Assembly: GCF_007096355.1 (NCBI RefSeq)
Contig: NZ_VKDF01000003.1
Location: forward strand, 321,968 to 359,734
Reading direction: 5' to 3'
Source of the DNA: Paracoccus sp. M683
GTDB taxonomy: Bacteria; Pseudomonadota; Alphaproteobacteria; Rhodobacterales; Rhodobacteraceae
DNA length: 37,767 nucleotides
Part shown: in pieces, positions 15,974-24,648 of the stretch
How positions within the stretch are numbered: position 1 is the first letter of the stretch
How the letters are laid out: every line of letters begins with the position of its first letter
Translations under genes and position numbers: made by a program
Notes under the pieces: generated by a model
Seen by the model: the letters and a program-made list of their open reading frames with translations, nothing else
Database searches by the model: none
What the model was told of the DNA's origin: nothing

Positions 15974-17203
15974 TCAATCCCGGTATTTCGACATCACAAG
16001 GGTGGCATTGGTGCCACCGAAACCAAAGCTGTTCGACAAGACCGTGTCCAGCCCCGCGTTATCCACCCGCACCGTGGCGATTTCATTGGCGTTGATCGCG
16101 GGGTCCAGCGTGGTGATATTCGCCGATGCGGTGATGAAATCATCCTGCAACATCAGCAGCGAATAGATCGCCTCATGCACGCCGGTCGCGCCAAGCGAAT
16201 GCCCGGTCAGTGACTTGGTCGAGCTGACGGGCGGCGTCGTGCCTTCGCCCCAGATGCGGCGGATCGCCTTGATCTCGCCCAGATCGCCCACGGGCGTCGA
16301 GGTGCCATGCGCGTTGATGTAGCTGACCTTGCGGCCCTCGGGCAGGGTCGACAGCGCCACGCGCATCGCGCGTTCGCCACCTTCGCCGGACGGCGCCACC
16401 ATGTCATAGCCATCCGAGGTCGCGCCATAGCCCGTCACTTCGGCATAGATCTTGGCGCCGCGCGCCAGCGCGTGGCTCAGTTCCTCCAGGACCACGACCC
16501 CGCCGCCGCCGGCGATGACGAAACCGTCCCGCGTGGCGTCATAGGCGCGCGATGCCGTGGCCGGCGTGTCGTTATATTTCGACGACATCGCACCCATGGC
16601 GTCGAACAGGCAGGACAGGGTCCAATCCAGTTCTTCGCCGCCACCGGCAAAGACGATATCCTGCTTGCCCATCTGGATCTGCTCGACGCCATTGCCGATG
16701 CAATGCGCGCTGGTGGCGCAGGCCGAGGTGATCGAATAGTTCACGCCCTTGATCTTGAAGGGCGTCGCCAGGCAGGCAGAGTTCGTGGAGGACATGCAGC
16801 GCGTCACCATGAACGGCCCCATGCGTTTCGGCGCGCCCTTTTCGATGACGATCTGATGCGCTTCGAAGAAGTTGCTGGTCGACGGCCCGCCCGAACCCAT
16901 GATCAGCCCGGTGCGCTCGTTCGAGACGTCGCTTTCTTCCAGGCCGCTATCGGCGATGGCCTGTTCCATGGCGAGGAAGTTATAGGCCGCGCCCGGACCC
17001 ATGAAGCGCATGTTGCGCTTGTCTATGTGATCTTCCAGCACGATCTGCGGCATGCCGTGGACCTGGCTGCGGAAACCATGTTCGGCATAGTCCGGCGCGA
17101 AAACGATGCCGGACCGGCCGGCCTTCAGGCTGTCCGTAACTTCTGCGGCATTATTGCCGATGGGCGAGACGATCCCCAGCCCGGTGATGACGACGCGGCG
17201 CAT
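15974..17203 (-). CDS. fabB: 3-oxoacyl-[acyl-carrier-protein] synthase I FabB
   Basis: FabB elongates acyl chains by condensation with malonyl-ACP and is needed for unsaturated fatty acids with FabA. The protein has 409 residues, close to E. coli FabB (406). The catalytic triad is C162 ([12 protein letters not shown]), H299 ([12 protein letters not shown]) and H335 ([13 protein letters not shown]). The C-terminal [15 protein letters not shown] motif is intact. I chose ATG 17203 ([10 protein letters not shown]) after AAGGGG instead of an upstream in-frame ATG at 17227. It lies 26 bases after fabA and 4 before fabI. Confidence 0.94.
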   Translation of the reverse strand: MRRVVITGLGIVSPIGNNAAEVTDSLKAGRSGIVFAPDYAEHGFRSQVHGMPQIVLEDHIDKRNMRFMGPGAAYNFLAMEQAIADSGLEESDVSNERTGLIMGSGGPSTSNFFEAHQIVIEKGAPKRMGPFMVTRCMSSTNSACLATPFKIKGVNYSITSACATSAHCIGNGVEQIQMGKQDIVFAGGGEELDWTLSCLFDAMGAMSSKYNDTPATASRAYDATRDGFVIAGGGGVVVLEELSHALARGAKIYAEVTGYGATSDGYDMVAPSGEGGERAMRVALSTLPEGRKVSYINAHGTSTPVGDLGEIKAIRRIWGEGTTPPVSSTKSLTGHSLGATGVHEAIYSLLMLQDDFITASANITTLDPAINANEIATVRVDNAGLDTVLSNSFGFGGTNATLVMSKYRD

Positions 17204-17229
17204 ATGCACCCCTTTCATTCGTTCCAAGA

Positions 17230-17739
17230 TCAGCTTTCGGAAAGCGCGACCTTCATGTCCTTGACCTGATAGATGACCTCGCCGTCAGCCTCGACCCGGC
17301 CATCGGCGACACCCATCGTCAGGCGGCGAGTCTGCACCGCCTTGGTGAAATCCACATGATAACGCAGCAGCTTGCGATCGGGTCGGACCATGCCGGTCAG
17401 CTTGACCTCGCCAACACCCAGGGCATAGCCGCGCCCCTGCCAGCCACGCCAGCCCAGGTTGAACCCGGTCAGCTGCCACAACCCGTCAAGGCCAAGGCAG
17501 CCGGGCATGATCGGATTGCCGGGAAAATGGCACTCGAAAAACCAAAGCTCGGGCTTGATGTCGAATTCGGCCACGACATGACCCTTGCCATGGGCGCCAC
17601 CATCTTCGGAAATATCCGTGATGCGATCCATCATCAGCATCGGCGGTTCCGGCAGCTGGGCATTGCCCGGCCCGAACAACTCGCCCCGCGCGCAGGCCAG
17701 CAGGTCATCATAGTCAAAGCTGGTCCGGTTCATTGCCAT
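17230..17739 (-). CDS. fabA: 3-hydroxydecanoyl-[acyl-carrier-protein] dehydratase/isomerase FabA
   Basis: FabA dehydrates 3-hydroxydecanoyl-ACP and isomerises the double bond, the branch point to anaerobic-type unsaturated fatty acids. It has 169 residues with the active-site histidine H71 in [24 protein letters not shown] and aspartate D85. It heads the fabA-fabB-fabI operon. AGAGGAAAG lies upstream of the ATG at 17739. In many relatives the iron regulator Irr precedes fabA; here the upstream gene is a glycosyltransferase-like protein. The 98-base gap upstream (17740-17837) probably holds the promoter but no strong boxes stand out. Confidence 0.94.
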   Translation of the reverse strand: MAMNRTSFDYDDLLACARGELFGPGNAQLPEPPMLMMDRITDISEDGGAHGKGHVVAEFDIKPELWFFECHFPGNPIMPGCLGLDGLWQLTGFNLGWRGWQGRGYALGVGEVKLTGMVRPDRKLLRYHVDFTKAVQTRRLTMGVADGRVEADGEVIYQVKDMKVALSES

Positions 17740-17837
17740 CAGGTCGCTCTTTCCTCTGATATCGCCATATATGTCATGTTGACGTTCCGTCTAGCATCCG
17801 CGGTCAAGCCCGTGCAAGTGCGGTGCGGTGACCCGGC

Positions 17838-18734
17838 CTAGAACCATTGCCCCGGTTCCATCAGGCCCAGATCCATCAATTGCTGCCCGCGCCATTCGAA
17901 TGCGGCCGAATTGCGCCAGATGAAACCGCCGATCCGGTCACGCGAATCCGGGTTGCGGGCCAGCGCCTTGGCCACCCGGAACGAGCCTATCGCGCAGGTC
18001 AGGCTGTGATGCCAGGGACAGGCATAGGTGTTGTATTCGGGCTGGTTGAACCTGTGTTCGGGCGTGACGCGCAGCCCCGGCTCGGCCCGAAACAGCGCGA
18101 TGCGGTCGATATTGCGGCGGTTTGCCGGGATATGTTCCTCGAACCGCCAGCGCAGCCCGCCGTGAAAATCCAGCTGTCGGTCCTCGTATTGCTCGGTCTC
18201 GGCCCCAGGGTGTTTCCGGCCAAGCGCGTAATAGCCGGTGCGGTCGAACATGGCATGTTCAAGACTGACCGCATCGGGGTTGGTTTGCAGATCCGGCGCA
18301 TAAAGGTCGATGACATAGGCCAGCATCGCGTCGCGGCGCTCTTCGGTGTGAAAGGCCAGCAATTCACCGATGCTGCGGGTTTCGCAAAACGGGTAGAACA
18401 GAAATTCGGCATTATAGCCGTAATACAGCCAGGTTCCTGCGGGAACGGCGTCGATCAGGGCATTGACGGCGGCCACATGGGCGTCGGGACGCCGGGTGTC
18501 ATGGATCAGGTTGGTCACCCGGCCATCGGCGATCAGCGCCGCAGGCAGCACCAGCGGCTCGGGCGACAGCGCCAGGATATGACGAAAGCCGCGAAGCAGG
18601 TGAAACCGCAAGCTCGCCTCGATCTCGGTCGTATCCTCGCACAGGATCATCGCGATCGGCCCGCGGGAAATGGTCCTTGGACGCGATGCCAGAAAATCGC
18701 CCAACGCGAACGCAGGGGTCGCGGCCTGGGTCAT
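17838..18734 (-). CDS. Glycosyltransferase-2-like protein of uncertain substrate
   Basis: This 298-residue protein resembles a group of Rhodobacteraceae proteins assigned to the GT2 superfamily. The N-terminal part (AMILCEDTTEIEASLRFHLLRGFRHILAL) matches the first strand-helix of that fold. The usual DxD motif is not obvious; HDTRRPDAHVAAVNALI and LLAYVIDLYAPD-type segments contain candidate acidic residues (D in VIDLYAPDL). The region KERQ-like YEDRQLDFHGGLRWRFEEHIP and the C-terminus RGQQLMDLGLMEPGQWF look conserved. There are no membrane segments. Its ATG overlaps the stop of the upstream alanine-rich gene by 4 bases. Assignment is tentative. Confidence 0.5.
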   Translation of the reverse strand: MTQAATPAFALGDFLASRPRTISRGPIAMILCEDTTEIEASLRFHLLRGFRHILALSPEPLVLPAALIADGRVTNLIHDTRRPDAHVAAVNALIDAVPAGTWLYYGYNAEFLFYPFCETRSIGELLAFHTEERRDAMLAYVIDLYAPDLQTNPDAVSLEHAMFDRTGYYALGRKHPGAETEQYEDRQLDFHGGLRWRFEEHIPANRRNIDRIALFRAEPGLRVTPEHRFNQPEYNTYACPWHHSLTCAIGSFRVAKALARNPDSRDRIGGFIWRNSAAFEWRGQQLMDLGLMEPGQWF

Positions 18735-19453
18735 TGCATCACCGCCTTGACCTGTTCCAGCGCCGAGCGCAGCAGGTCCGGGTTCGATTCCGTGCTTTCG
18801 ACCAGCCGTTTCAACGTGGCCTTTTGCACATCGCTCAGTGCCGATTGGTCGATCAGCGCATCGACCTGCGCCTTGTCAAAGCCCTCGGGTGTCAGCAGCG
18901 CCTCGATCCGGCCTGCGGTCGCGGCCGCATCGGCGGCGTCCTGGGTTGCCGAGGCGGCCTCGCGCGCGGCATCGGCGGCCTGTTCGGTCGCGGCGGCTTC
19001 GGTGCCCGGCGAGGTTGAGGATTCGGCCTGGGCTGCGGCGTTGGCGGCGCGATCTGCCGCCTCGATGGCGGTTTCGGCGGCGGTTTCGGCCTCGGTCGCG
19101 GCTTCGGTGGCCGCGCCGATCTGGGCATCGCTGGCGGCCCGATCCGCTTCGGCGGCGGCATCGGTGGCGGTGGCTGCGGCATCGGCGGCCGCATCTGCGG
19201 CGGCCTCGGCGGCGGCGGCGCTGTCGGTCGCCGTGGACTCGGCCTCGGTCTGGGCCTGATCTGCGGTGGCTTCGGCCTGCTGGGCGGCCTGCTGGGCGAT
19301 GTCGGCCGCAGCTTGCGGCGCTGGTTCGGCGGGCTCGGTGGGGGAAGGCGCGGGTTCCTGTTCGGCAAGGGGTGCGGTGGCGCGGCCCTGCCACCACAGG
19401 AAGCCGGCAAGGGCCACTGCCAGAATCACGATCAGGGGTAGAAGGCGACGCAT
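18731..19453 (-). CDS. Alanine-rich membrane-anchored protein
   Basis: I do not recognise a named family. The 240-residue protein has a single N-terminal hydrophobic segment (LLPLIVILAVALAGFLWW), then a Pro/Glu/Ala stretch. About 120 residues follow of Ala/Glu/Asp/Thr/Gln low-complexity sequence (AADAAADAAATATDAAAEAD and similar), probably a long helix or coiled coil. A compact C-terminal part (IEALLTPEGFDKAQVDALIDQS and LSDVQKATLKRLVESTESNPDLLRSALEQVKAVM) looks folded. It is most likely anchored in the inner membrane with the rest in the periplasm. ATG 19453 follows GGAG. It is first in an operon with the glycosyltransferase-like gene. Confidence 0.65.
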   Translation of the reverse strand: MRRLLPLIVILAVALAGFLWWQGRATAPLAEQEPAPSPTEPAEPAPQAAADIAQQAAQQAEATADQAQTEAESTATDSAAAAEAAADAAADAAATATDAAAEADRAASDAQIGAATEAATEAETAAETAIEAADRAANAAAQAESSTSPGTEAAATEQAADAAREAASATQDAADAAATAGRIEALLTPEGFDKAQVDALIDQSALSDVQKATLKRLVESTESNPDLLRSALEQVKAVMQ

Positions 19454-19573
19454 CGGCAAAGCTCCGTTCCGGGGGTGGGTTCGGTTAACCTATTGCACAT
19501 GGCAGGCCGGTCGAAAAGTCGCCGCCGGGTCACAAAATGCCCGCTTTTGCCGTTGCTTGGCCCTTGTTTCCGG

Positions 19574-19602
19574 TTGAATCGTCGCTGCGACACGCTTATT
19601 TT
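19574..19602 (+). promoter_or_regulatory. Candidate promoter of infC
   Basis: TTGAAT and TATTTT are separated by 17 bases, ending 37 bases before the likely infC start. The spacing is ideal for a housekeeping sigma factor and the -10 is a fair match. It is supported by position only. Confidence 0.4.
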
Positions 19603-19626
19603 CGGTTAACTCGACAACCACAATCC

Positions 19627-19642
19627 AAGGATTCTCGCCATA
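19627..19642 (+). promoter_or_regulatory. Shine-Dalgarno and non-canonical start of infC
   Basis: AAGGA (19627-19631) is followed after 8 bases by ATA (19640-19642). This geometry supports ATA as initiator. Initiation on a codon that IF-3 itself rejects is the known autoregulation device of infC genes. Confidence 0.5.
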
Positions 19643-20179
19643 GCCCGCAGACCGCATAATGCGCCGCCCCAACGTGACACCGGACCCCGCGTCAATGAAC
19701 GCATCCGCGTATCGGAAATTCGCCTGATCGGCCCCGACGGAGAGAATGTCGGCGTCGTGCCGCCCTCGGTCGGGTTGCAGATGGCGGAAGAGGCCGGTCT
19801 TGACCTGGTCGAAATCTCGCCCAATGCCACGCCGCCGGTGTGCAAGGTCATGGACCTGGGCAAGTTCAAGTATGAACAGCAGAAACGCGAGGCCGAGGCC
19901 CGCAAGAAGCAGAAGATCATCGAGATCAAGGAAGTGAAATTCCGTCCCGGCACGGATACGCACGACTATGATGTCAAGATGCGCAGCGTCATGAAGTTCC
20001 TCGAAGGCGGTGACAAGGTAAAGATCACCCTGCGCTTTCGTGGCCGCGAAATGGCCCACCAGGATCTGGGGCTGGACCTGCTGACCCGTGTTCGCGACGA
20101 TGTCGGCGAGGCCGGCAAGATCGAGTCCATGCCCAAGCTGGAAGGCCGGCAGATGGTGATGATGATCGCCCCGCGCTGA
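19640..20179 (+). CDS. infC: Translation initiation factor IF-3 (probable AUA start)
   Basis: IF-3 keeps ribosomal subunits apart and checks the initiation codon. The 179-residue protein shows both domains: N-terminal [12 protein letters not shown], then [15 protein letters not shown] and [28 protein letters not shown], and C-terminal [18 protein letters not shown] and [14 protein letters not shown]. No ATG, GTG or TTG exists between the upstream in-frame stop (19607) and this conserved N-terminus. The best start is ATA at 19640, 8 bases after AAGGA; ATT at 19631 overlaps that ribosome-binding site. E. coli infC starts with AUU and is autoregulated through it, so the same feedback is likely here. 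A GTG at 19757 would delete much of the N-domain. Confidence 0.92.
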   Translation: MARRPHNAPPQRDTGPRVNERIRVSEIRLIGPDGENVGVVPPSVGLQMAEEAGLDLVEISPNATPPVCKVMDLGKFKYEQQKREAEARKKQKIIEIKEVKFRPGTDTHDYDVKMRSVMKFLEGGDKVKITLRFRGREMAHQDLGLDLLTRVRDDVGEAGKIESMPKLEGRQMVMMIAPR

Positions 20180-20202
20180 TCCATCGCCCGCATTGATCAT
20201 CA

Positions 20203-20235
20203 GGCCGCGCCGGTTATTGCCGCGCGGCCTTTTTC
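20203..20235 (+). terminator. Rho-independent terminator of infC
   Basis: A perfect 8-base stem GGCCGCGC/GCGCGGCC with a loop of about 11 bases is followed by TTTTT. It lies 23 bases after the infC stop and just before dut. Confidence 0.85.
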
Positions 20236-20251
20236 ATGGGATCACCGACCC

Positions 20252-20725
20252 ATGCGGAACACAGATGCCCAAGGCCCCGTCATTGCCATTTCCCGGATCG
20301 AGACTGCCGATCCGTCGCTGCCCTTGCCCAGCTATGCAAGCGCCGGGGCGGCGGGTGCCGATCTTCGCGCCGATCTGGGCGGGGCGACGGTCACCCTGGG
20401 ACCGGGGCAGCGAGCGCTGATCCCGACGGGTTTGCGGCTGGCCATCCCGCCGGGATGGGAGGTGCAGGTTCGCCCCCGCTCGGGGCTGGCGCTGAAGCAG
20501 GGAATTACCCTGCTGAACACGCCGGGCACGATTGACAGTGATTATCGCGGGCCACTGGGTGTCATCCTGATCAATCTGGGTGATGCGCCGGTGGTTATCG
20601 CCCATGGCGAGCGGATCGCGCAGATGGTGGTGGCCCCGGCGCCTCGGGCGCGGTTCGAACTGGTCGAGGTTCTGGACGATACGGCGCGGGGGGCGGGCGG
20701 ATTCGGCTCGACCGGGCGCGGCTGA
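20252..20725 (+). CDS. dut: Deoxyuridine 5'-triphosphate nucleotidohydrolase
   Basis: dUTPase hydrolyses dUTP to dUMP, protecting DNA from uracil and supplying dUMP for ThyX. The 157-residue trimeric-type enzyme shows all five motifs: [52 protein letters not shown] and the C-terminal [12 protein letters not shown]. The start at 20252 follows the infC terminator. Its stop overlaps the ATG of the MoeB/ThiF gene by one base (TGATG). Confidence 0.94.
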   Translation: MRNTDAQGPVIAISRIETADPSLPLPSYASAGAAGADLRADLGGATVTLGPGQRALIPTGLRLAIPPGWEVQVRPRSGLALKQGITLLNTPGTIDSDYRGPLGVILINLGDAPVVIAHGERIAQMVVAPAPRARFELVEVLDDTARGAGGFGSTGRG

Positions 20726-21798
20726 TGGTTGTTTTCTGGCTGCTGATCGGCTTTGCCTTCGCGGCTTTCGTCGTTCGGGTGCCGGCGCGTTGGCTGGGGA
20801 TCGCGGCGCTGGCCATCTGGCTGGCGGTGTTGGGGGTGCATCTTTCGATGCCTGGCGGCGCCGTGGCGCGGGCGATCGGGGGCAGCTTTGCCGGCTGGCT
20901 GGTTGGCGGCGCGGTTCTTGGCTTGGTGCTGGGGTATCGGCTGTTGCTGCGCGGGCTGTCGCGTCGGGCGGGCGGTGGGCAGGCGTCGGATCCGGTGGCC
21001 GTGCCGGAGGCGGTGCCGGTGGTGGGCGGCGACCGGTCTGCGACGATGTCGGATGACGAGCTTGACCGTTACGCCCGCCATATCGTGCTGCGCGAGATCG
21101 GCGGGCCGGGGCAGATGCGGTTGCGCGGGGCGAATGTGCTGCTGGTGGGGGCCGGTGGGCTTGGCGCGCCGCTGGCGCTGTATCTGGCGGCGGCGGGTGT
21201 CGGGCGGATCACGCTGGCCGATGATGACAGCATCAGCCTGTCGAACCTGCAACGTCAGGTGCTGTTTCGCAGCGACCAGACCGGGCAGCCCAAGGCGCAG
21301 GCCGGGGCCGCCGCCATGGGGGCCTTGAACCCCCATGTCACCGTGACGCCGCTGATGCGGCGCGTCGCCGCCAGCGATGCCGCGCTGGTGGCGGGGCACG
21401 ATCTGGTGCTGGACGGCACCGACAGTTTCGCCGCCCGCGCCGCTGTGAACGCAGCCTGCGTCGAGGCCGGCGTTCCGCTGCTGGCTGGCGCGATCGCGCA
21501 GTGGGAGGGGCAGGCCACGCTGTATGACCCCGCGCGCGGCGGTCCCTGCATGGCCTGCATCTTTCCCGTGGCACCGGCGGCGGGGCTTGCGCCCTCTTGC
21601 GCCGAGGCCGGTGTCGTCGGCGCCTTGCCCGGCGTGATCGGCAGTGTCATGGCGCTGGAGGCGATCAAGCATCTGACCGGCGCGGGGCAGGGGCTGCGCG
21701 GGCGGATGTTGATCTTTGACGGCCTTTATGGCGAGACCCGCACCATCGGGTTGACGGCGCGCGCCGATTGCCCGGTTTGTGGCGGCCGGGGGGCCTGA
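20725..21798 (+). CDS. MoeB/ThiF-family adenylyltransferase with N-terminal membrane segments
   Basis: Proteins of this E1-like family adenylate the C-terminal glycine of MoaD or ThiS for molybdopterin or thiamine sulfur transfer. The catalytic part (residues ~108-357) begins SDDELDRYARHIVLREIGG. It contains the nucleotide-binding GAGGLGAP (142-149), the DDDSISLSNLQRQ segment and two CxxC zinc pairs (CMAC at 275-278 and CPVC near the C-terminus). Unlike the E. coli enzymes, the first ~75 residues form two or three hydrophobic segments, so it is probably tethered to the inner membrane. No rhodanese domain is seen. It is translationally coupled to dut. MoeB versus ThiF cannot be decided here. 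Confidence 0.85.
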   Translation: MVVFWLLIGFAFAAFVVRVPARWLGIAALAIWLAVLGVHLSMPGGAVARAIGGSFAGWLVGGAVLGLVLGYRLLLRGLSRRAGGGQASDPVAVPEAVPVVGGDRSATMSDDELDRYARHIVLREIGGPGQMRLRGANVLLVGAGGLGAPLALYLAAAGVGRITLADDDSISLSNLQRQVLFRSDQTGQPKAQAGAAAMGALNPHVTVTPLMRRVAASDAALVAGHDLVLDGTDSFAARAAVNAACVEAGVPLLAGAIAQWEGQATLYDPARGGPCMACIFPVAPAAGLAPSCAEAGVVGALPGVIGSVMALEAIKHLTGAGQGLRGRMLIFDGLYGETRTIGLTARADCPVCGGRGA

Positions 21799-21840
21799 GG
21801 CCGCAGGCTTGATCCGCGTGCAAGCTTCGGCCATCATTTT
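21799..21840 (+). terminator. Terminator-like hairpin after the MoeB/ThiF gene
   Basis: GGCCG and GCTTG pair with CAAGC and CGGCC around a small internal bulge, followed by ATCATTTT. It lies between the MoeB/ThiF stop and the next ATG at 21844, so it could also influence translation of the ArsR gene. Confidence 0.4.
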
Positions 21841-21843
21841 AGT

Positions 21844-22530
21844 ATGAAGGACGGACCCGACATTGCCCGCATCGCCGCGCTGATCGGCGAGCCTGCCCGC
21901 GCCAATATGCTGACGGCGTTGATGACAGGCAAGGCCCTGACCGCCACCGAACTGGCGGCCGAGGCCGGTGTCACGCTGCCAACCGCCAGCGCGCATCTGG
22001 CCAAGCTGGATGCGGGCGGTTTGCTGACCATCCGCAAGCAGGGGCGGCATCGCTATGCCGCGCTGGCCGGCCCCGAGGTGGCCAGCGTGCTGGAGGCGCT
22101 GATGGGGCTTGCCGCCGGCGCCGGGCATTTGCGCAGCCGCACCGGCCCGCGCGATGCGGCGCTGCGCAAGGCGCGGGTCTGTTACAACCACCTTGCCGGC
22201 GATCTGGGGACGCAGCTGTTCGATGCGCTGATCGCGGGCGATCTGATCCGGCCGGGGGATCCGCCGCGAATGACGGCCGCAGGCGAAGGCAAGGTCCGCG
22301 ATTTCGGCATCGACCTTGACGCCCTGTCGCGGGAGCGCGCGGCCCTGTGCCGCGAATGCCTGGATTGGAGCGAGCGGCGATCTCATCTGGCCGGCAGCCT
22401 GGGCCGGGCGCTGCTGGCCCGGATCGAGGCGCTTGGCTGGGCGAAACGCCAGCCCGGCAGCCGCGTCATCCTGTTCTCGCGGCAGGGCGAGGCGGCGTTT
22501 CGCGCCAGTTTCAATCTGCCCGAGGGTTAA
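21844..22530 (+). CDS. ArsR-family winged-helix regulator
   Basis: The 228-residue protein starts with an ArsR-type helix-turn-helix: IARIAALIGEPARANMLTAL, then LTATELAAEAGVTLPTASAHLAKLDAGGLLTIRKQGRHRYAAL. The C-terminal ~130 residues are an additional domain seen in longer members. It contains CYNHLAGDLGTQLFDALI and a CRECLDWSERRSHLAGSLG segment with paired cysteines (LCREC), but no typical metal-binding CxC motif in the recognition helix. The ligand and target are unknown. It probably regulates itself or the adjacent genes. ATG 21844 is in a short leader directly after the preceding hairpin. Confidence 0.8.
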   Translation: MKDGPDIARIAALIGEPARANMLTALMTGKALTATELAAEAGVTLPTASAHLAKLDAGGLLTIRKQGRHRYAALAGPEVASVLEALMGLAAGAGHLRSRTGPRDAALRKARVCYNHLAGDLGTQLFDALIAGDLIRPGDPPRMTAAGEGKVRDFGIDLDALSRERAALCRECLDWSERRSHLAGSLGRALLARIEALGWAKRQPGSRVILFSRQGEAAFRASFNLPEG

Positions 22531-22599
22531 GGCGCCGCCTCTGGCATCCGGCGCCGTGCTGGCATAGCCTGACAGCTGCCAAGCAGAAGGGCCCCCGCG

Positions 22600-24624
22600 A
22601 TGAATCCCGAACTGACCCATTGGACCGGCCCGCACGGCCTGCCGCGTTTCGACCTGATCCGCGACGAGGATTTTGGCCCCGTCATTCAGGCCGAACTGGC
22701 CCGCGCCGAGGCTGCGGTCGAGGCCATCGCGGCCAATCCCGCCACGCCTGATTTCGCCAATACCGTTGCCGCGCTGGAAACCGTGGAAGAGCCGTTGGAA
22801 CGGGCGCTGTCGATTTTCTACACGCTGGCCTCGGTCGATTCGAACCCCGCGCGGGAAGCCTTGCAGCGCGATCTGGCACCACGACTGGCGGCTTACGGCA
22901 ACAAGGTGATGATGGATCCGCGCCTCTTCGACCGGGTGCAGGCGGTGGCGGAACAAGCGGCACAGCTGCCACCCCAGGATGCCCGGATCACCGAATTGCA
23001 GTTGCGGGCCCGGCGCCGCGCGGGTGCGGGGCTGTCGCCCGAAGATCGCGCCCGGCTGGCCGCGATCAATGAACGGCTGGCGACGCTGACGACGCAGTTT
23101 TCGCAGAACCTGCTGGCGGATGAACGCGATTATGTGCTGCCGGTGGCCGATGACCGGCTGGCCGGGCTGCCGGACTGGCTGCTGGGCGCGATGCGGGCTG
23201 CGGCGCGCGAACGGGGGCTGCCGGGGCAGGTGGTAACGCTTAGCCGCTCGCTGATCATGCCGTTTCTGGAACTGGCCGATGATCGGGCCCTGCGCGAGAC
23301 GGCGCTGGCGGCCTGGGCCGCGCGCGGTTCGGGGCAGGGGGCGGGTGGCGGTGCCACTGACAATCGCGGTGTCGTCACCGAAATTCTGGCCCTGCGTCAC
23401 GAAATGGCGCGGCTGTTGGGCTATGCTGATTTCGCCAGCTTCCGGCTGGAACCGGAAATGGCGCGCGATGCGGCGCGGGTCGAGGATCTGCTGATGCAGG
23501 TCTGGCGTCCGGCCATCGCCCGCGCCCGCGAGGATCAGGCCGCGATGACCCCGATGCTGCGCGAGGACGGCGGCAACGGCCCGTTCGAGGCCTGGGACTG
23601 GCGCTATTACGCGGCTCGCCGCAAACGTGCGACCTTTGATTTCGACCCAGATGCGTTGAAGCCCTATCTGACGCTGGATGCGATGATCAACGCCGTCTTT
23701 GATACCGCGTATCGGCTGTTCGGGCTGGAATTTGCCCCCTTCGAGGCGCCGCTGTGGAATCCCCATGTCCGGGCCTGGCAGATCACGCGGTCGGGCCGGC
23801 CCATGGCGGTATTTCTGGGCGATTATTTTGCCCGCCCCGGCAAGCGTTCGGGCGCCTGGTGTTCCAGCCTGCAACCCCAGCACGGGATTGGCGCGGGTCA
23901 ACGCGCCATTGTGACCAATATCTGCAACTTCACCCCGCCCGACGAACCGGGTGCCCCGGCTTTCCTGTCATGGGATGACGCGCGCACGCTGTTTCACGAA
24001 TTTGGCCATGCGCTGCACCACATCCTTTCGGATGTCGACTGGCCCAGCATCTCGGGCACCTCGGTGGCGTTGGATTTCGTCGAATTGCCCAGCCAGCTTT
24101 ACGAGCATTGGCTGGAACAGCCGCAGGTGCTGGCCCAGCATGCCCGCCACCACGCCACGAACGAGCCCCTGCCACAGGCACTGCTGGATCGGCTGCTGGC
24201 GGCGGACAAGGCCGATGCCGGGTTCTCGACCGTCGAATATCTGGAATCGGCGCTGGTCGATCTGGCCTTTCACCGCGGCGATGCGCCCGCCGATCCCGCC
24301 GCGCGTCAGGCCGATCTGCTGGCCGCGCTGGATGCGCCTTCCGCCATTCCGCTGCGCCATGACACGCCGCAATTCGGGCATGTCTTTTCGGGCGGTCATT
24401 ATGCCAGCGGCTATTACAGCTATCTGTGGTCCGAGGTGATGGATGCCGATGCCTTCGAGGCCTTCCGCGAGGCCGGCGACATCTTCGATGCAGGCACTGC
24501 GCAACGGCTGGAACAGACCATCCTGTCGCGCGGTGGGGCCGAGCAGGCGGATGCGTTGTGGCTGGCCTTCAGGGAACGAATGCCCGGTGTCGAGCCTTTA
24601 TTGAAGGGGCGCGGACTGATCTAG
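22600..24624 (+). CDS. M3-family metallopeptidase (Dcp/oligopeptidase A type)
   Basis: This is a zinc peptidase of 674 residues that degrades peptides, probably in the cytoplasm because no signal peptide is seen. The HExxH zinc motif is HEFGH (H466, E467, H470) in LFHEFGHALHHILS, and the third ligand is E495 in LDFVELPSQLYEHW. Substrate-binding features near the C-terminus include GHVFSGGHYASGYYSYLWSEVMDADAFEAF. Length and motifs fit peptidyl-dipeptidase Dcp or oligopeptidase A (PrlC); the distinction is uncertain. A small lipoprotein gene follows after 24 bases. Confidence 0.9.
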   Translation: MNPELTHWTGPHGLPRFDLIRDEDFGPVIQAELARAEAAVEAIAANPATPDFANTVAALETVEEPLERALSIFYTLASVDSNPAREALQRDLAPRLAAYGNKVMMDPRLFDRVQAVAEQAAQLPPQDARITELQLRARRRAGAGLSPEDRARLAAINERLATLTTQFSQNLLADERDYVLPVADDRLAGLPDWLLGAMRAAARERGLPGQVVTLSRSLIMPFLELADDRALRETALAAWAARGSGQGAGGGATDNRGVVTEILALRHEMARLLGYADFASFRLEPEMARDAARVEDLLMQVWRPAIARAREDQAAMTPMLREDGGNGPFEAWDWRYYAARRKRATFDFDPDALKPYLTLDAMINAVFDTAYRLFGLEFAPFEAPLWNPHVRAWQITRSGRPMAVFLGDYFARPGKRSGAWCSSLQPQHGIGAGQRAIVTNICNFTPPDEPGAPAFLSWDDARTLFHEFGHALHHILSDVDWPSISGTSVALDFVELPSQLYEHWLEQPQVLAQHARHHATNEPLPQALLDRLLAADKADAGFSTVEYLESALVDLAFHRGDAPADPAARQADLLAALDAPSAIPLRHDTPQFGHVFSGGHYASGYYSYLWSEVMDADAFEAFREAGDIFDAGTAQRLEQTILSRGGAEQADALWLAFRERMPGVEPLLKGRGLI

Positions 24625-24648
24625 GCCCCGAGAAAAGGGAGAACCACC

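Noticed and set aside
17847..19259. 470-codon plus-strand frame ending in a serine/alanine-rich tail
   Set aside because: It is a shadow of the glycosyltransferase-like and alanine-rich minus-strand genes; the repetitive tail is the complement of their GCC/GCG codons.
19757..20179. Short infC starting at GTG 19757
   Set aside because: The conserved IF-3 N-terminal sequence continues in frame upstream to 19640, so this start would truncate the protein.
20542..23901. 1,119-codon minus-strand open frame
   Set aside because: It lies antisense to dut, the MoeB/ThiF gene, the ArsR gene and part of the M3 peptidase, all of which have clear motifs. Its translation is low-complexity and rich in Arg, Gln and His.
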